DNA from: Cephalotus follicularis
Taxonomy: Eukaryota > Streptophyta > Magnoliopsida > Oxalidales > Cephalotaceae
Assembly (NCBI GenBank): GCA_001972305.1
Contig: BDDD01000556.1
Coordinates: forward strand, 334,032 to 398,031
DNA: 64,000 nucleotides
Direction: 5' to 3'
Under the pieces are notes generated by a model. That model was not told the DNA's origin, did not search any database, and saw only the letters and a list, made by a program, of their open reading frames with translations. Shown in pieces: positions 11,463-23,031 of the stretch; the first letter of the stretch is position 1; every line of letters starts with the position of its first letter. Made by a program: the position numbers and the translations under genes.

Positions 11463-11770
11463 GTTGTACAGCATATCAGTCCTCACGGCTGCAGAGCATA
11501 CCAGTCCCAATGGCTACAGAGCAGACCAGTCCTCATGGCTACAGAGCAGACAAGCCCCAATGGCTGCAGAGCACACCAGTCCTCATGGCTGTAAAGCAAA
11601 CCAGTCCCAATGGCTGCAGAGCAGACAAGTCCTCATAGATGTAGAGCAAACAAGTCCTCATGGCTGTAGAGCAGACCAGCCCCAATGTCTACAGAGCAGA
11701 CCAGTCCTCATGAATGCAAAGCAGACCGGTCTTTATGGATGTAAAGTAGACCAGTCCTCTAGGCTATAGA
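11463..11770 (+). repeat. Minisatellite in Tekay 5' LTR, unit about 24 bp
   Basis: About twelve tandem copies of a unit resembling GCAGACCAGTCCTCATGGCT plus four bases. The 3' LTR has only about seven copies (23785-23950). Confidence 0.85.
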
Positions 11771-12109
11771 AGGTAGAGCTAAGAGTCTAGAGGCAAACCT
11801 CATACTAGAGGCAGAGCACAAAACTCGTTGTCTGACATAAGGACTTATGCTAACACTAAGACTGTGTAGCCTAGGTAAACCTTCTCTGATATACCTAGGT
11901 GAAACCTTCTCTGACCCAAAGAGTTTTATAGTTAAAAACCTATAGGGTCTTAGGCCTTACTTGATAATGATGAGCCTGATGAGATAATTAACCCCATCCT
12001 CTGCTGTGTCATGATGGAATGGGGAGTTGGTCACTTAGTGTGACACACACACACACACACATATGTATATATACTCATACACACATATATATGCCCCTGG
12101 GACTCACAG

Positions 12110-12395
12110 ATTGAGATGAACCAAAAGGGTCATCAACTGAGATGAACCATACGCGAGTCACCGACCGAGATGAACCAAGGATCACCGTTTGTGATGAACG
12201 CATAAGGGGCACCCATTGTGATTATACCTTTGGGAAATCACCAATTGAGATGATTTACAAAGGATCATCAACTGAGATGACCCATAGGATCACCGACTAA
12301 GATGAGCCACAAGGGTCACCGACCAAGATGATCCATAAGGGTCACCAATTGAGATGAACCATAAAGGTCATCGTCTGTGATTAATCCCATAAGGT
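12110..12395 (+). repeat. Second minisatellite in Tekay 5' LTR, unit about 26-28 bp
   Basis: Around nine degenerate copies of a unit with the core TCACCGACTGAGATGA followed by CC-ATAAGGG. The corresponding part of the 3' LTR is deleted at the Sirevirus junction, so the copies cannot be compared. Confidence 0.75.
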
Positions 12396-12960
12396 TACTC
12401 TTCTAAAGAGACTGACATTAAGAGGAAGAATTAGCCAGGCCAAGTATTATCTCAATTTCATCCTTTGCAGCACAAGCAGTGCGTAGACAATGGTAATGAT
12501 CAACCACAATAGAGTAATGTACAGTACATATGAAGCTACCTTAAGCCAGCGAGCCTCATAGTAGTTTGCTACTTTGGCAGAGAAGAGTTTATATATATAT
12601 ATATATATATATATGGTCTGCTATCTCGGTAGAGGGGGCTGAGGAGGACTTGAAAGGACTCTGTATTGATATGCATGGTGACATTGTGACATTTTGGGTT
12701 ATTGCCTAGCATTCATACATCTGTGCATATATTGTATTGCCTACACAATCATGAGTTGCTGACCCATTCTCCAAATGGGTAAGGTTCATGTAACACCCGG
12801 TGTTTTCTTTATTTTAATGCTTCGTTATAAGATGTAATCTTATGCTTGGATTAATGAAAATGTTTGAGATTTCGGCCTCAAGATGTTTCCAAACCCTAAA
12901 TATTGTTTAGGGGAAAGAAATGTGTATGTTAAACAAAAATGGCACAGTTTTGGGACAATC

Positions 12961-13111
12961 GCGTCGATGTCTTTGGAAAGACGTCGACGCCTATGGGAAC
13001 CGAGATGCATGTGAATGCATGTGCATGCACGTCGATGTAGGGCGAAGACATCGACACCCTCTTATGAAAGAGGAAAAGACATCGACGTCTAAGGAAAGAC
13101 GTCGACGCCTT
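12961..13111. repeat. GTCGAC-type box array, first cluster of solo LTR
   Basis: Three opposed pairs. The first is GTCGATGTCTTT-GG-AAAGACGTCGAC, which pairs over 12 bp with one wobble position. The second lies near 13028-13062 and the third at 13075-13111. Confidence 0.88.
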
Positions 13112-13860
13112 TGAAAACAACATCTGTCAAGTTATACACTGACAGAATAACATGCAATGGGGCAACTTTGAGGCATCATTCAGGCACCTTGACATGCACA
13201 ATGCGACGTGTTGATCATGCTGGTGTGTTTCCAGGCATGCTCCAAAACGTGTTCTTCACCTGGTGCATGCAAGAGGATATGACATCCTCACCTGCAACCT
13301 GCAGAAGAGAGATGGAATGAGAGCCAAAAACCAGAGGGTGAGAGGGGTGAGCACGGGTGTGTGTGGATACCTGTGAAGCAAGAGAGAAGGGGAGGGTTTC
13401 TGCCAGCATAAAACACCTCTTTCTTCCCTTCCTTCTCAGCTAAACACAGTGAGGAAAGAGACAGAACAGAGAAAGAGAGAAAGAAGATAGAACCACCATT
13501 GTTGAGCACTTGGAGCTTGGACCTTGGAGCTCCTGGGATTGCAACCTAGGCGAGTTGGAGCTACTGTGAGCAACCCTTGGAACGCAAAGAGGTGGACTTT
13601 CCAGTTCCTAACTTGGAACAACAAGGTAGGAAAAAGTGATGATTCTTATACATGCATTTTGAGTTTTAGGATAATGAATTCCATTGATGAATTGCATGTT
13701 AATGGATGAATTGTAATCTCTGGACTTGTTGTAATGACTAATGTGATGTACGGAGTGAACATGCATGTGCAAATTACATATTCGAACTGGTTGTGTAATA
13801 AATGATTTGGGTAATGACCTGGTGTGTTAAAACTATGGAAACGACGTTCTGGGCTAATTA

Positions 13861-14288
13861 GACGTCGACGTCTACCCAAAGACGTCGATGTCTTCACGTG
13901 TGAATGAAAAAGACATCGATGTTTGAGTAAAAACATCGATGCCTTTTCTGGGTATTCATAGAACAATGGTGTTTACTGCAGATGGTGAACTGGCCACTTG
14001 TGGCTACATGTTTATTTACGGATTGATGTTCTGGTTACATATCCCGATAACCAGTAGCATGTCTTACGCCTTGAGAGGGTGAGTTTTGCTTATACGAGGG
14101 TTTAGGGGCCGGATTCTTCCCCCTACAATCAAGATTCACGAACTGATACCTTCTGGTATCATAAAGACATCGACATCTTTGGAAACGCATCGATGTCTTT
14201 GACCCAAAAATGCCTGGGAATAACTGTACGAGATGTTGGCGCCTTAGGGTAAAGATGTCGATGCCCTAGGAATAAGCATCGACGCTTA
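13861..14288. repeat. GTCGAC-type box arrays, second cluster of solo LTR
   Basis: Pairs at 13861-13946 (two pairs) and 14163-14288 (two pairs), for example GACGTCGACGTCT and AAAGACGTCGATGTC at 13861-13895. About 750 bp separate these from the first cluster, and the GA-rich stretch and likely leader sequence lie between them. Confidence 0.85.
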
Positions 14289-15818
14289 TCCTCATGTTTG
14301 GAAAAATCTCACTCGGATGGGACCCGCTAGACCCGAAACGACTCTAGAAACGATCCTAGATGCATTCTGAGCATATGATTGCATTATTACTGAACTGTGA
14401 ATTGCATTATGGTTGATTTCTAAAAAGTGTTAACCATTTTGAAAAGATTGTATGATTATTATAATCATTATTGTACGAAAATGTATATTTGTCAACATAC
14501 GAATATATATATTTTTGAAATGACTGGGGAAAGTATTTTCCAAAGACGGAGAAATGTTTTAAAGGATTGGTTACACAATTCAAAATGTATTGTTTTAAGT
14601 TTTATAACTTATCACAATCTGAGAACGGAGTAATATATTTTAAACAAATATATTTGATCAAGTAATTATATGTTATTGCTTGACTTGTACTGTACGATGT
14701 TTGTGCTTGTTGATTATTAGCCGCTGTGCTAATAACCTGTTGATTGTTTGGCCGTCGTGCTAAGCAACCTGTACGGAGGACTTACTCCAAACCGTTCGCA
14801 AACGGGGATGGGGTAAGAGTGCATGACGTTGGGGCCAGGAGGTGGCGACGGTCATGACGACTTGTTTGTCTGGTTCCTTTTGGGACATACTTACTGTTTG
14901 TGTTGATGTAGCCTTACGAGGTTATACCTAAATTGTGAACATGCATATACTTTATACATGTATACATTACGATATATATACTGTACTGCATCATAATGCA
15001 TTCATTCATGATACTCATTATCATATACCTCGAACTGCATTTATGAGTTTATTCACTTAGCCGAGTGAGGACTAAGGCTAACCCCTACTGTAACAGATTG
15101 ATGGAGTGGATATGATATGGAACATGCAAGGAGACTTAAGGAAAAGACTGAATTGTTTCTCTTATTTCTTGTACTGAATTAATGAACATTGATTATGTTA
15201 ATTGGATTATTGTAACGTGGTTTACTTCATCCTGTACTGTTTTATCACGCTTCGTTATGGGCGATCGACTATGATGTTGAGTTTTATACGAACTTGTTGG
15301 GTATCACGTAGTATGGGATGTGTGATACATATTTAAATTCAGCTTTTCATGTTATTGCTTCCGCTATTGAAGATTTCGTTTATACGTTTTATCGCATAAG
15401 TTGAATTATGTTGAGTTGATTGCCTTACCGCTTTAATGTTGTCCTCTTGAGAAAACGGGGTGTGACAATTCAGGTACAGGAGATGCACCGCAGTGAGCAA
15501 TTGGGTCAGAGCATAGAGTAAGGACTTTTGTAGGAGAACAACTGCCTTTTCCTACCTTATTGTTTAAGAATGTTGTAAACAGTTTTATTTGACCTGTCGG
15601 ATTGTGGCAGTGCATTTGATATGAGGCAGGACATATTAATGTATACATTTTGGGTCTATCGATATGAGTTAACTTTATGGTTATTTATCTACATACTTGA
15701 CTCTAATAAAGTTTTTAAACTTGTTGGATATTGTGGAAATGATGATAGTGATTCATAGACGGCATGCCACTTGTCAGACTGTGGGGTCTACCCATGGTTT
15801 GGGGCGTGACAGTTAAGG

Positions 15819-15829
15819 TGGTATCAGAG
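15819..15829 (+). other. Primer-binding site, Tekay element
   Basis: TGGTATCAGAG, complementary to initiator Met-tRNA, seven bases after the LTR end. Confidence 0.85.
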
Positions 15830-16723
15830 TATCGTTCTATGCTGGATATGCCAGTATAGGGTCCTTGATAGTCAGAATTGTGAATTATTGATTGGATTAA
15901 GTACTGCTTTAATTATTGTGGAGTCACAGATATGATAAACAGATATTTACCATTTTTTTGTTATATCAAGGCAAAGAATGGAAGGAAGACGAAGATGGGC
16001 TGCAAGAAGAACTGGGGCCAGGCCGTCGACCTGACGCCTCCAAGCCAATAGAAGTAGTGAAGAACAAAAAGAAGTAAATGTGGCCTAAGAAGCAGAAATT
16101 CTGCTCCTGCTTAAGAAGAACCTAGAGATTATATGAGAGAGATGCATGCAATGATGACCCATATAAATGAATTCATGCAAAGGCAAATGGCTACAACAGA
16201 ACAAACTCCTGTTGTAAGGCCAGTTAGACGTACAGAAGCAACAAGGAGATCAGTGGACTGAACTACACCTAAGGAGGACCCCTTAGTCAGATTTTTGAGG
16301 TTAAATCCTCCGGTGTTTACAGGGGAACCAGATTATGTTGCCACTGAAAGATGGCTTATGCAAATATAAAAGATTTTCAAGGTCTTAGGGTGTTCAGATT
16401 TTGAGAAGGTTGCTTTTGCCCCATATATGCTGCAAGGCGAAGCAGAACATTAGTGGAGAATGGTTGAGACCACCTGGGAAGAATCAGGAATACCAAATTC
16501 CTAGGATATGTTTAGAACAGAATTCAATGAGAGGTACTACCGTAAGGCCGAAGTTGATAAAAGGGAAGTTGAATTTCTTATCTAACTCAGGGCGACATGA
16601 CAGTGGCCCAGTACGTGGCCAAGTTTATTGAGTTATCGAGGTTAGCTCCTCATATGGTGGGCACAGAAGCAAGGAAGGCCAAGAGGTTCCTTGGCTGGCT
16701 TAGACCCAATATCAGGCAAAAAC

Positions 16724-18893
16724 TGTTGGATAGGGTGACCCGACAAGCCATTGGATGTGCTTATGTATCAAACCTATCTATGTATATAAACAGTATTTTT
16801 CCATATATATGACATGTGCTAATTTGTTTATATTAATAATGGCAATATCACTTGTGTTTTATCACTTAATCGAAGTAGTCTAAATTACCCTACTTACACT
16901 TGTGATGCCCTGACATAAGGTTGGATGCCAAGCATGGAGGCAGTGGGATTGGCTACCTTATTCCTTATGTCGAATTAGTTCCAAGTCATATGTTCACTTT
17001 GTGGGCATTAGTGAATCGGGTAAAGTTGCACGTATGTTTCCTGCTTTTGGGAATTGGATGATTCTCTTACTACCATCTATGTTACGACACTAGGGAAAAT
17101 ACGGGGTGTGAGTTGGGAGCGTGTACACTGAACAGGACTCGCGTAGGAGACACTATTTGGATAGTCGCTATTCTCGTGTCAGAAGTGACTCCTACTTGTT
17201 ATGGTTGTGTATAAGTGCTAGTCACTTTGCGAGTTCTCGAAGTCGTTTGATTCTTAGACCTGAGCGACTGCTCTATATTGTATGAAGACGATTATGCTTT
17301 GATCTCCACCTTACCGAGTTCTTGTGCGGGGCTGGAAATCGGGTGGTATTTGGGTATGATCGAATCTATACGAATATAAGCGAGTGCATAATATGGGATT
17401 GTCACACTTGAGTGAAGGTGATCGGTCCTATTATGGTCTGATTGTACTTTGGACTTACGAAATGCTTGGCCAAGGTCGAGGTGGACTGGAAATTGGATTT
17501 CTGGAGAGTCTACCAAAGGTCCTAGTAATTAATCAGATATTTTATCCATTGAGGTATCATCTAGGGTTGACACGCATCCTTACCCTAGATGTCAATCGGG
17601 GCCAAGTGTGACGAGGTATTATAGTACATGCTAACGATGACTTAAAAAGTCTCGCGTTACGGCAGTGTGTGATAAATTATGAGAAAATTAATTGGATTAA
17701 TTTTTCATGTTGATAGTATTGGATATTAGTCTGGAAGCATTTTAAATAGGTCTGGGACTATTTAGAATGGCTTAACTGATCCCTAAGGGGTATTTCGGTA
17801 ATTTATGAACACCACCGATTTTAACCAAGATTTTAAAGTGTCCCTGCCCGATAATGATTTCTTCATAAATATGTTGGACATATTTAGTCTTGGTGACAGT
17901 TATAAAATCAAATATTTATTAGGTGGATTTTGTGAATTGTGTCATCGTTAAATGGTGACACATTCGCTTAATCTTATTTAATTAATATTCAAAGGGATAT
18001 GTGGCATTACTAAAATGAGTAGGACTCATTTAAGTTATTGTTGACTATTTTCTTGGAGAAGTGAACATGTATCATACAAAGAATAAGTTGGACTCATTTT
18101 TCACACATGTAAGGGCCAGCATGTCTAAGCGTCGACGCCTTTGAAGAATGCATTGACGCTTAGTGCCACAATGCCATGACACCACGAAATCGGGAGCACA
18201 TTTCTCGCACTCCCATCCAGTTTCTCCTTCATAGAGAAATAAGGGGAGCACGTCGACATGATGCTGGTGGGGTTTTCTTAGAAAAAAAAACGATGTGGTG
18301 TGCGATTTGTGCGTGCGACATTTTTGTGTGACCTATTTTCATAAAACAGAGGATGCATTATTGCTGAGGTTGCGTCCAACACTTAGCAATCCCTTCACAG
18401 ATTTCGTTCACAGAACTTGGAGCTAATCTAGGGTGGATTGTGATTGACAATTTTTGTCCAGTTAAATGCATCCTTTGTGAGCATAATTAGAGAGTGTTGA
18501 GTGCGACTTCATTGGCGCAAAACAGAGCATCTACCAAATTTGATTCTTGGTGTTTGGAGCAGCAAGTTCTCAGCGACTTGGAGTAACTAAAAGCTTGAAG
18601 GGAGTCTTCTCAAGCAAGTAACAGCAAATTTGAAGGAGCCATCACCATTCGGTATGATCTCCTTGTTCTTCTCCGTGTCGCCGTGTTCAGCACACAAGCA
18701 TGCATGTGTGTTGATCATTCAATCATGCAATTGATATGGTGTTCCTTGTGACCTGTATTCCCTGTATTAGACCTATTATTAGTAGTGTTAAGAGTTGCTT
18801 CCGTTGCCATGTTTGAACCTGACAAATTTGTTTGTACCTTTAACATACTATGGTCCGATTTCTATATGCAGGGATGGATCACCATTCCCAACA
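16724..18893 (+). mobile_element. Complete solo LTR, family B, in Tekay gag
   Basis: Starts TGTTGGAT and ends CCCAACA, a perfect terminal inverted repeat (TGTTGG/CCAACA), 2170 bp. The flanks are AAAAC (16719-16723) and GAAAC (18894-18898), a 5-bp duplication with one change. Removing it restores the gag frame. It shares blocks with the LTRs at 46549-51077 and 61657-63789. One GTCGAC-type pair is at 18127-18162. Short ORFs in it (such as the one starting at 17384) are not genes. Confidence 0.92.
18127..18162. repeat. GTCGAC-type box pair in family B solo LTR
   Basis: AAGCGTCGACGCCTTT is followed by GCATTGACGCTT. The arms are complementary with a mismatch, and the spacer is short. This copy has one pair where the 46549 copy has about four. 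Confidence 0.75.
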
Positions 18894-19599
18894 GAAACTA
18901 GTGCCTCTCCGCTTGAGATATTTCTTTGAACTGGCCAATAGAGCCAGAGATGTTGAAGTAGTAGCTGAAGAACTACGAAGTTTGAGGATCTAGACTGGTC
19001 GTAACAGACCTGCTTTGTTAGGATGGCAATCAGGTAGGAGTTCTGGGAATAGTAATAAATCCCAGAAGACTAGAGGTAGCAGCAGCCCTGGTCAAGGTGG
19101 ATCTCCTTAAAGTATTGGCAGTCCATCTGGTTCCTCAAGATTTGGAGGGCAGTATCTTGGTTCCCAATAGAGGAGACTAGGTCATGGTTCTCGGCAATGA
19201 GACCATGAGAGATTACCATCCCAAGAAGGACACTCTGGGCTTCCTGGTGATAGTAGCCGAGTTCCTTTTGACCCATGCATGTATTGTCAATGCACAAACC
19301 ATGCCACGGATGATTGTTGGTGGAAGGACAGCAGGTGTATTGCTCATTGATGTATGGATCATATAACAGCGGAGTGCCCTCAAAGCAGATATGGATCAGG
19401 AAATCAGCCAAGTCAGAGTTTGGCCAGATCGCAGAGAGTATCACAACAGAGCTGTGGTTCTAGATCCCATCATCCAGGTCGACCTAGTACCAATTCACCC
19501 TCTATGGGGCGAGGAGACCGTGGCAAAAAACCCATGGGGTCAGCGCCTACCATGCATGGTAGAGTATACGCCATGGATTAGAGAGCAGCAGTAGGTTCG

Positions 19600-20000
19600 G
19601 CTTCAGTTATCAAAGGTACCATTTCTATATCTCAGCATATGGCATAGACCCTTATAGATCCGGGTTCATCTCACTCTTGTATTCCTATGCATTTCTTATG
19701 CCACAGTGAGGTAGAACCCGAACCTTTATCTTTTACTATGGAGGTTAGCACCCCAGTTGGAGAACCTGTTTACTCCGAATGGTTATGTAGGTCTTATGCC
19801 ATTGAGATCGCCGATCGAATTTTGATGGTATCTGATAGTGTGTCCGATGAGAGAACTGGATGTAATCCTTGGAATGGATTGGTTATTGGCACATTATGGT
19901 TATGTGGATTGACATAGGAAGGTTGTAACCTTCAGCATGCCATGCCAGTCTCAGTTCCAGTTCGTTGGAACCTTAAAGCACCAACCAGTCCCGATGATTT
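19600..20000 (+). pseudogene. Tekay protease region (degenerate)
   Basis: Translation of 19650-19682 gives LIDPGSSHSCI, the aspartic-protease motif with the usual D-(S/T)-G changed to D-P-G. The following residues fit the retroviral-type protease fold of gypsy elements, which cuts the polyprotein. In-frame stops occur just before the motif, near 19647, and after it, near 19915. The function is certainly lost in this copy. Confidence 0.7.
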
Positions 20001-20023
20001 CTTCTATTTAGGATGACAAGCTT

Positions 20024-21469
20024 TTGAGACAAGGATGTAGTGGTTACCTGGCGCATGTGACAGATGACAGGAAATGGACACCGAAGTTGGAGGATGTCCC
20101 AGTTGTTAGTGAATATCCGGATGTGTTTCCGGAGGAGTTGACGTCCTTACCTCCTGAGAGAGATGTGGAGTTTACCATAGATCTCTTACCAGGTACAGCA
20201 CCCATATTGAGAGCTCCTTATCGCATGGCCCCTCATGAATTGAAAGAATTGAAATTACAATTTCAGGAGTTAGTCGATAAAGGTTTTATCAGACCAAGTG
20301 TTTCCCTATGGGGAGCACCGGTCCTATTCGTCAAAAAGAAGGATGGATCCTTGCGTATGTGCATTGATTATCGGTAGCTTAACAAGGCTACTATTAAGAA
20401 CAAATACCCACTGCAACACATTGATGAGTTGTTTGATCAGTTACAAGTAGGACATCCGTGTCCCGGTGTCTGTGTCTGTGAGCCTATGAGGTGAGTCTTT
20501 AATGGGAGGCTTGGCCTCGTAGTGGGCGTTACGGATCCCAGCGGGCCGGGTCCAGGCGTGTCAACGAGGATCATCAGTATTTTCCAAACTAGATTTGAGA
20601 TCAGGATATCATCAGCTCAGAGTTAGACCTGAAGACATTCCAAAGAGCTTTCAGGTCACAATGTAGTAATGCCGTTTGGAGTAACTAACACCCCTGCCGC
20701 ATTCATGAGCTTGATGAACAAGGTGTTTAGCCCGTATCTCGACCAGTTTATTGTGGTATTTATTGATGATATCCCGGTGTACTCCAAGTCCATGGAAGAA
20801 CATAGAGAGCAGTTGCACTTGGCATTGCAGATTCTGAGAAAACATCGGTTGTATGCCAAGTTTAATAAATGTGAATTTGGCTATCAGATGTGGCTTTTCT
20901 TGGGTCACGTTATTTCCGGTGCCAGTTTAACGGTGGATCCAACAAAGAAAGAAGGAATAAGAGACTGGAAAAGACCGACTAACGTGACAGAAATCCGGAG
21001 TTTCTTAGGTTTAGCAGGTTATTACCGCTGTTTTGTTGAAGGATTCTCATAGATTGCCACACCTCTAACCCATTTAACACAAAAATAAGCAGTGTTTACA
21101 TGGGATGATGATTGTGAACGGAGCTTCCAATAGCTAAAACATCATCTTATTTCTCAACCGATTTTGGCCTTGTCGGAGGGCAACGCAGGCTTTGTTGTAT
21201 ATAGTGATGCATCTAGCAATGGTTTGGGATGTGTCCTAATGCAGATTAGAAAGGTGATTGCTTACGCCACAAGGGAATTAAAGCCACATGAAGAGAATTA
21301 TCCAACTCATGATCTCGAGTTGGCAGTGATAGTTTTCGCACTGCGTAAATGGAGGCACTACTTGTATGGCACGAAGTTTGATGTATTCACAGATCACAAA
21401 ATCCTGAAACACCTTCTCCCAGAAAGACTTGAACATGAGGCAAAGGAGATGGATGGAATTACTAAATGA
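20024..21469 (+). pseudogene. Tekay reverse transcriptase and RNase H (degenerate)
   Basis: The region starts with the [20 protein letters not shown] linker and continues with the RT fingers ([33 protein letters not shown]). It continues past a stop at 20376-20378, where a glutamine is expected. A roughly 113-bp insertion at 20453-20565 then breaks the palm. The catalytic box is FIDD at 20759-20770, where most gypsy elements have YIDD. RNase H follows ([16 protein letters not shown] near 21190, and [15 protein letters not shown]). Further stops are at about 21050 and 21467. RT and RNase H would copy element RNA into DNA; this copy cannot. Confidence 0.85.
20453..20565. mobile_element. About 113-bp insertion in Tekay RT, related to the TGTGACATCC LTR
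   Basis: Foreign to RT: removing it rejoins LFDQLQVG to [11 protein letters not shown] in one frame. The host bases TAGGA (20448-20452) recur as GAGGA (20566-20570), which suggests a 5-bp duplication with one change. Its start, CATCCGTGTCC, followed by GTGTCTGTGAGCCTATGAGG, closely matches the start of the LTR at 53641. It therefore looks like an internally deleted solo LTR or a very short non-autonomous relative. The exact edges are uncertain by several bases. Confidence 0.65.
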
Positions 21470-21578
21470 TTATAATTGTGAAATACATTATCATTCAGGC
21501 AAAGCTAATGTGGTTGAGGATGCTTTGAGCCACCGGTTAGCTTGCTTAATGATTAGTCAAATTTAGGTACGTCCATGG

Positions 21579-22998
21579 TTGGTGGATAGGATTAGAGAAA
21601 CCCAAGGGATGGATGGAAACTTGCTTAAGATGGCATTGAATGATCAAAGAGGTTTGAAACCTGGGTTCTCAATTCATGGTGATGGATTGATCAGATATCA
21701 AGACAGAGTTTGTGTTCCCAACAGTAAGGAATTGAAGGATGAGCATCTGTCACAGGCCCATCGATCCAGTTTCTTGCTACATCCGGAGAGTACCAAGATT
21801 TATCGAGACCTAAAGCTCAACTACTGCTGGAATAACATGAAAAGAGAGATAGCTGAGTACGTGGCTTCTTGCCTGACATGTTAACAAATCAAGGTAGAAC
21901 GCCAGAGACTAGCTGGGTTGGTCCAACCATTACCTGTGGCACAATGGAAGTGGGAACACATCACCATGGATTTTGTAACAGGATTGCCAATAACAAGGTC
22001 TAACTGTGACACCATAGGGTGATCGTCGATCGCTTTACTAAATCTGCACATTTTCTAGCGATCAAGACGACTTATTCTCTTTAACAGTTAGCAACCTTGT
22101 ATATTGGAGAGATTGTTAGGCTCCATGGAGTACCAATCAGCGTGGTGTTCGACAGGGACCCCCGGTTCACATCCCGGTTTTGGAAGAAACTGCAAATAGC
22201 ATTTGGTACCCAATTGAATTTTAGCACAACTTTTCATCCCCAGACGATGGTCAGTCTGAACGGACTATCCAAACTCTGGAAGACATGCTACGAGCATGTG
22301 TGATGGATTGGGGTAGCAGTTGGGATGAACACCTACCGCTAGTAGAGTTCTCATAATAACAGTTATCATGCTAGTATAGGAATGGCATCATTCGAGGCTC
22401 TCTGTGGGCGAAAATGTAGAACCCCAATTTTTTGGTTTGAAGTTGGCAAACACAGTCTATTAGGACCAAAGCTGGTGTAGGAGATAAAAGAGAAGGCAAA
22501 AGTTATCAGAGAAAGACTTCTAACAGGCCAGAGTAGACAGAAAAGTTATGCAAATCATCATAGAAGAGAGTTGGAGTTCTCAGTGGGCGACCATGTATTC
22601 CTTAAAGTCTCATTGACTAAAGGGATCATGAGGTTCGACAAGAAAGGGAAGTTAGCCCCTCGATTTATAGGACCCTTCGAGATCCTTGACAGGTTTGGTG
22701 CAGTCGCCTACAAGCTCACCTTACCGCCCAGTTTATCTGAAGTGCATAATGTATTCCATGTCTCAATGCTAGGAAGTACCATCCCGATCCTTCTCACATG
22801 TTTCAAGGGGAACCATTGGAGTTGAGAACAAATTTTAGCTTCGAAGAGATACCTATCCAAATCCTTGATCATAGAGTTAAAAAACTAACAAGCAAGACCA
22901 TCCCATTGGCGAAAGTATTGTGGCAGTACAATGGTCTTGAAAAAGCTACCTGGGAGCGTGAGAAAGAATTGAAAGCATTGTACGCTCACATGTTTTAA
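21579..22998 (+). pseudogene. Tekay integrase with chromodomain-like C-terminus (degenerate)
   Basis: The N-terminal zinc-binding part is at 21735-21884, with histidines in EHLSQAHRSSFLLHPES and the closing CLTC. The catalytic core is recognisable (MDFVTGLP near 21967, and [16 protein letters not shown] near 22150) but has stops at about 22020 and 22080. A GPY/F-type module (PRFIGPFEILDRFGAVAYKL) lies near 22650-22710. The end, VLWQYNGLEKATWE near 22917-22958, has the aromatic pattern of a chromodomain, which in chromoviruses guides integration to heterochromatin. This module places the element in the Tekay/Del group. Confidence 0.82.
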
Positions 22999-23031
22999 CC
23001 TTAGGGAATCTCGGGACTAGATTTATATTGG

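Larger units (their letters stand above)
12789..15467 (+). mobile_element. Complete solo LTR, family A, in Tekay 5' LTR
   Basis: Starts TGTAACACCC and ends GGGTGTGACA, 2679 bp. The flanks read GTTCA (12784-12788) and ATTCA (15468-15472), a 5-bp duplication with one change. Removing the insert restores the sequence GGTTCAGGTACAGGAG, which matches the uninterrupted 3' LTR near 29930. This is the reference copy for family A: it carries both box clusters and the CCGAGTGAGGAC block. No internal region is left, as expected from LTR-LTR recombination. Confidence 0.92.
10624..15811 (+). mobile_element. Tekay 5' LTR, split by a solo LTR
   Basis: Runs from TGTAAGCCCC to GGGGCGTGACA. After removing the solo LTR at 12789-15467 and one target duplication it is about 2.5 kb, in the long-LTR range usual for Tekay elements. 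It contains a TA microsatellite in an inverted repeat at its tip, two minisatellites (11463-11770, 12110-12395), a CA/TA microsatellite near 12045-12090 and another TA run near 12588-12614. The matching 3' LTR is 23032-24220 plus 29505-30269. Confidence 0.85.
15978..19594 (+). pseudogene. Tekay gag, split by a solo LTR and carrying stops
   Basis: Gag starts at about 15978 with a basic N-terminus (MEGRRRWAARRTG). The matrix/capsid region with the VAQYVAKFIELSRLAPHMV motif is at 16600-16660. The family B solo LTR interrupts it at 16724-18893. If the insert and one target copy are ignored, the frame runs directly from IRQK into LVPLRLRYFFEL. A CCHC zinc knuckle, CMYCQCTNHATDDC, lies near 19278-19318. 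A second knuckle further on has one cysteine replaced by histidine and a stop inside. Gag would form the particle and bind RNA. Several in-frame stops (for example in the first 60 codons) make it a pseudogene. Confidence 0.8.
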
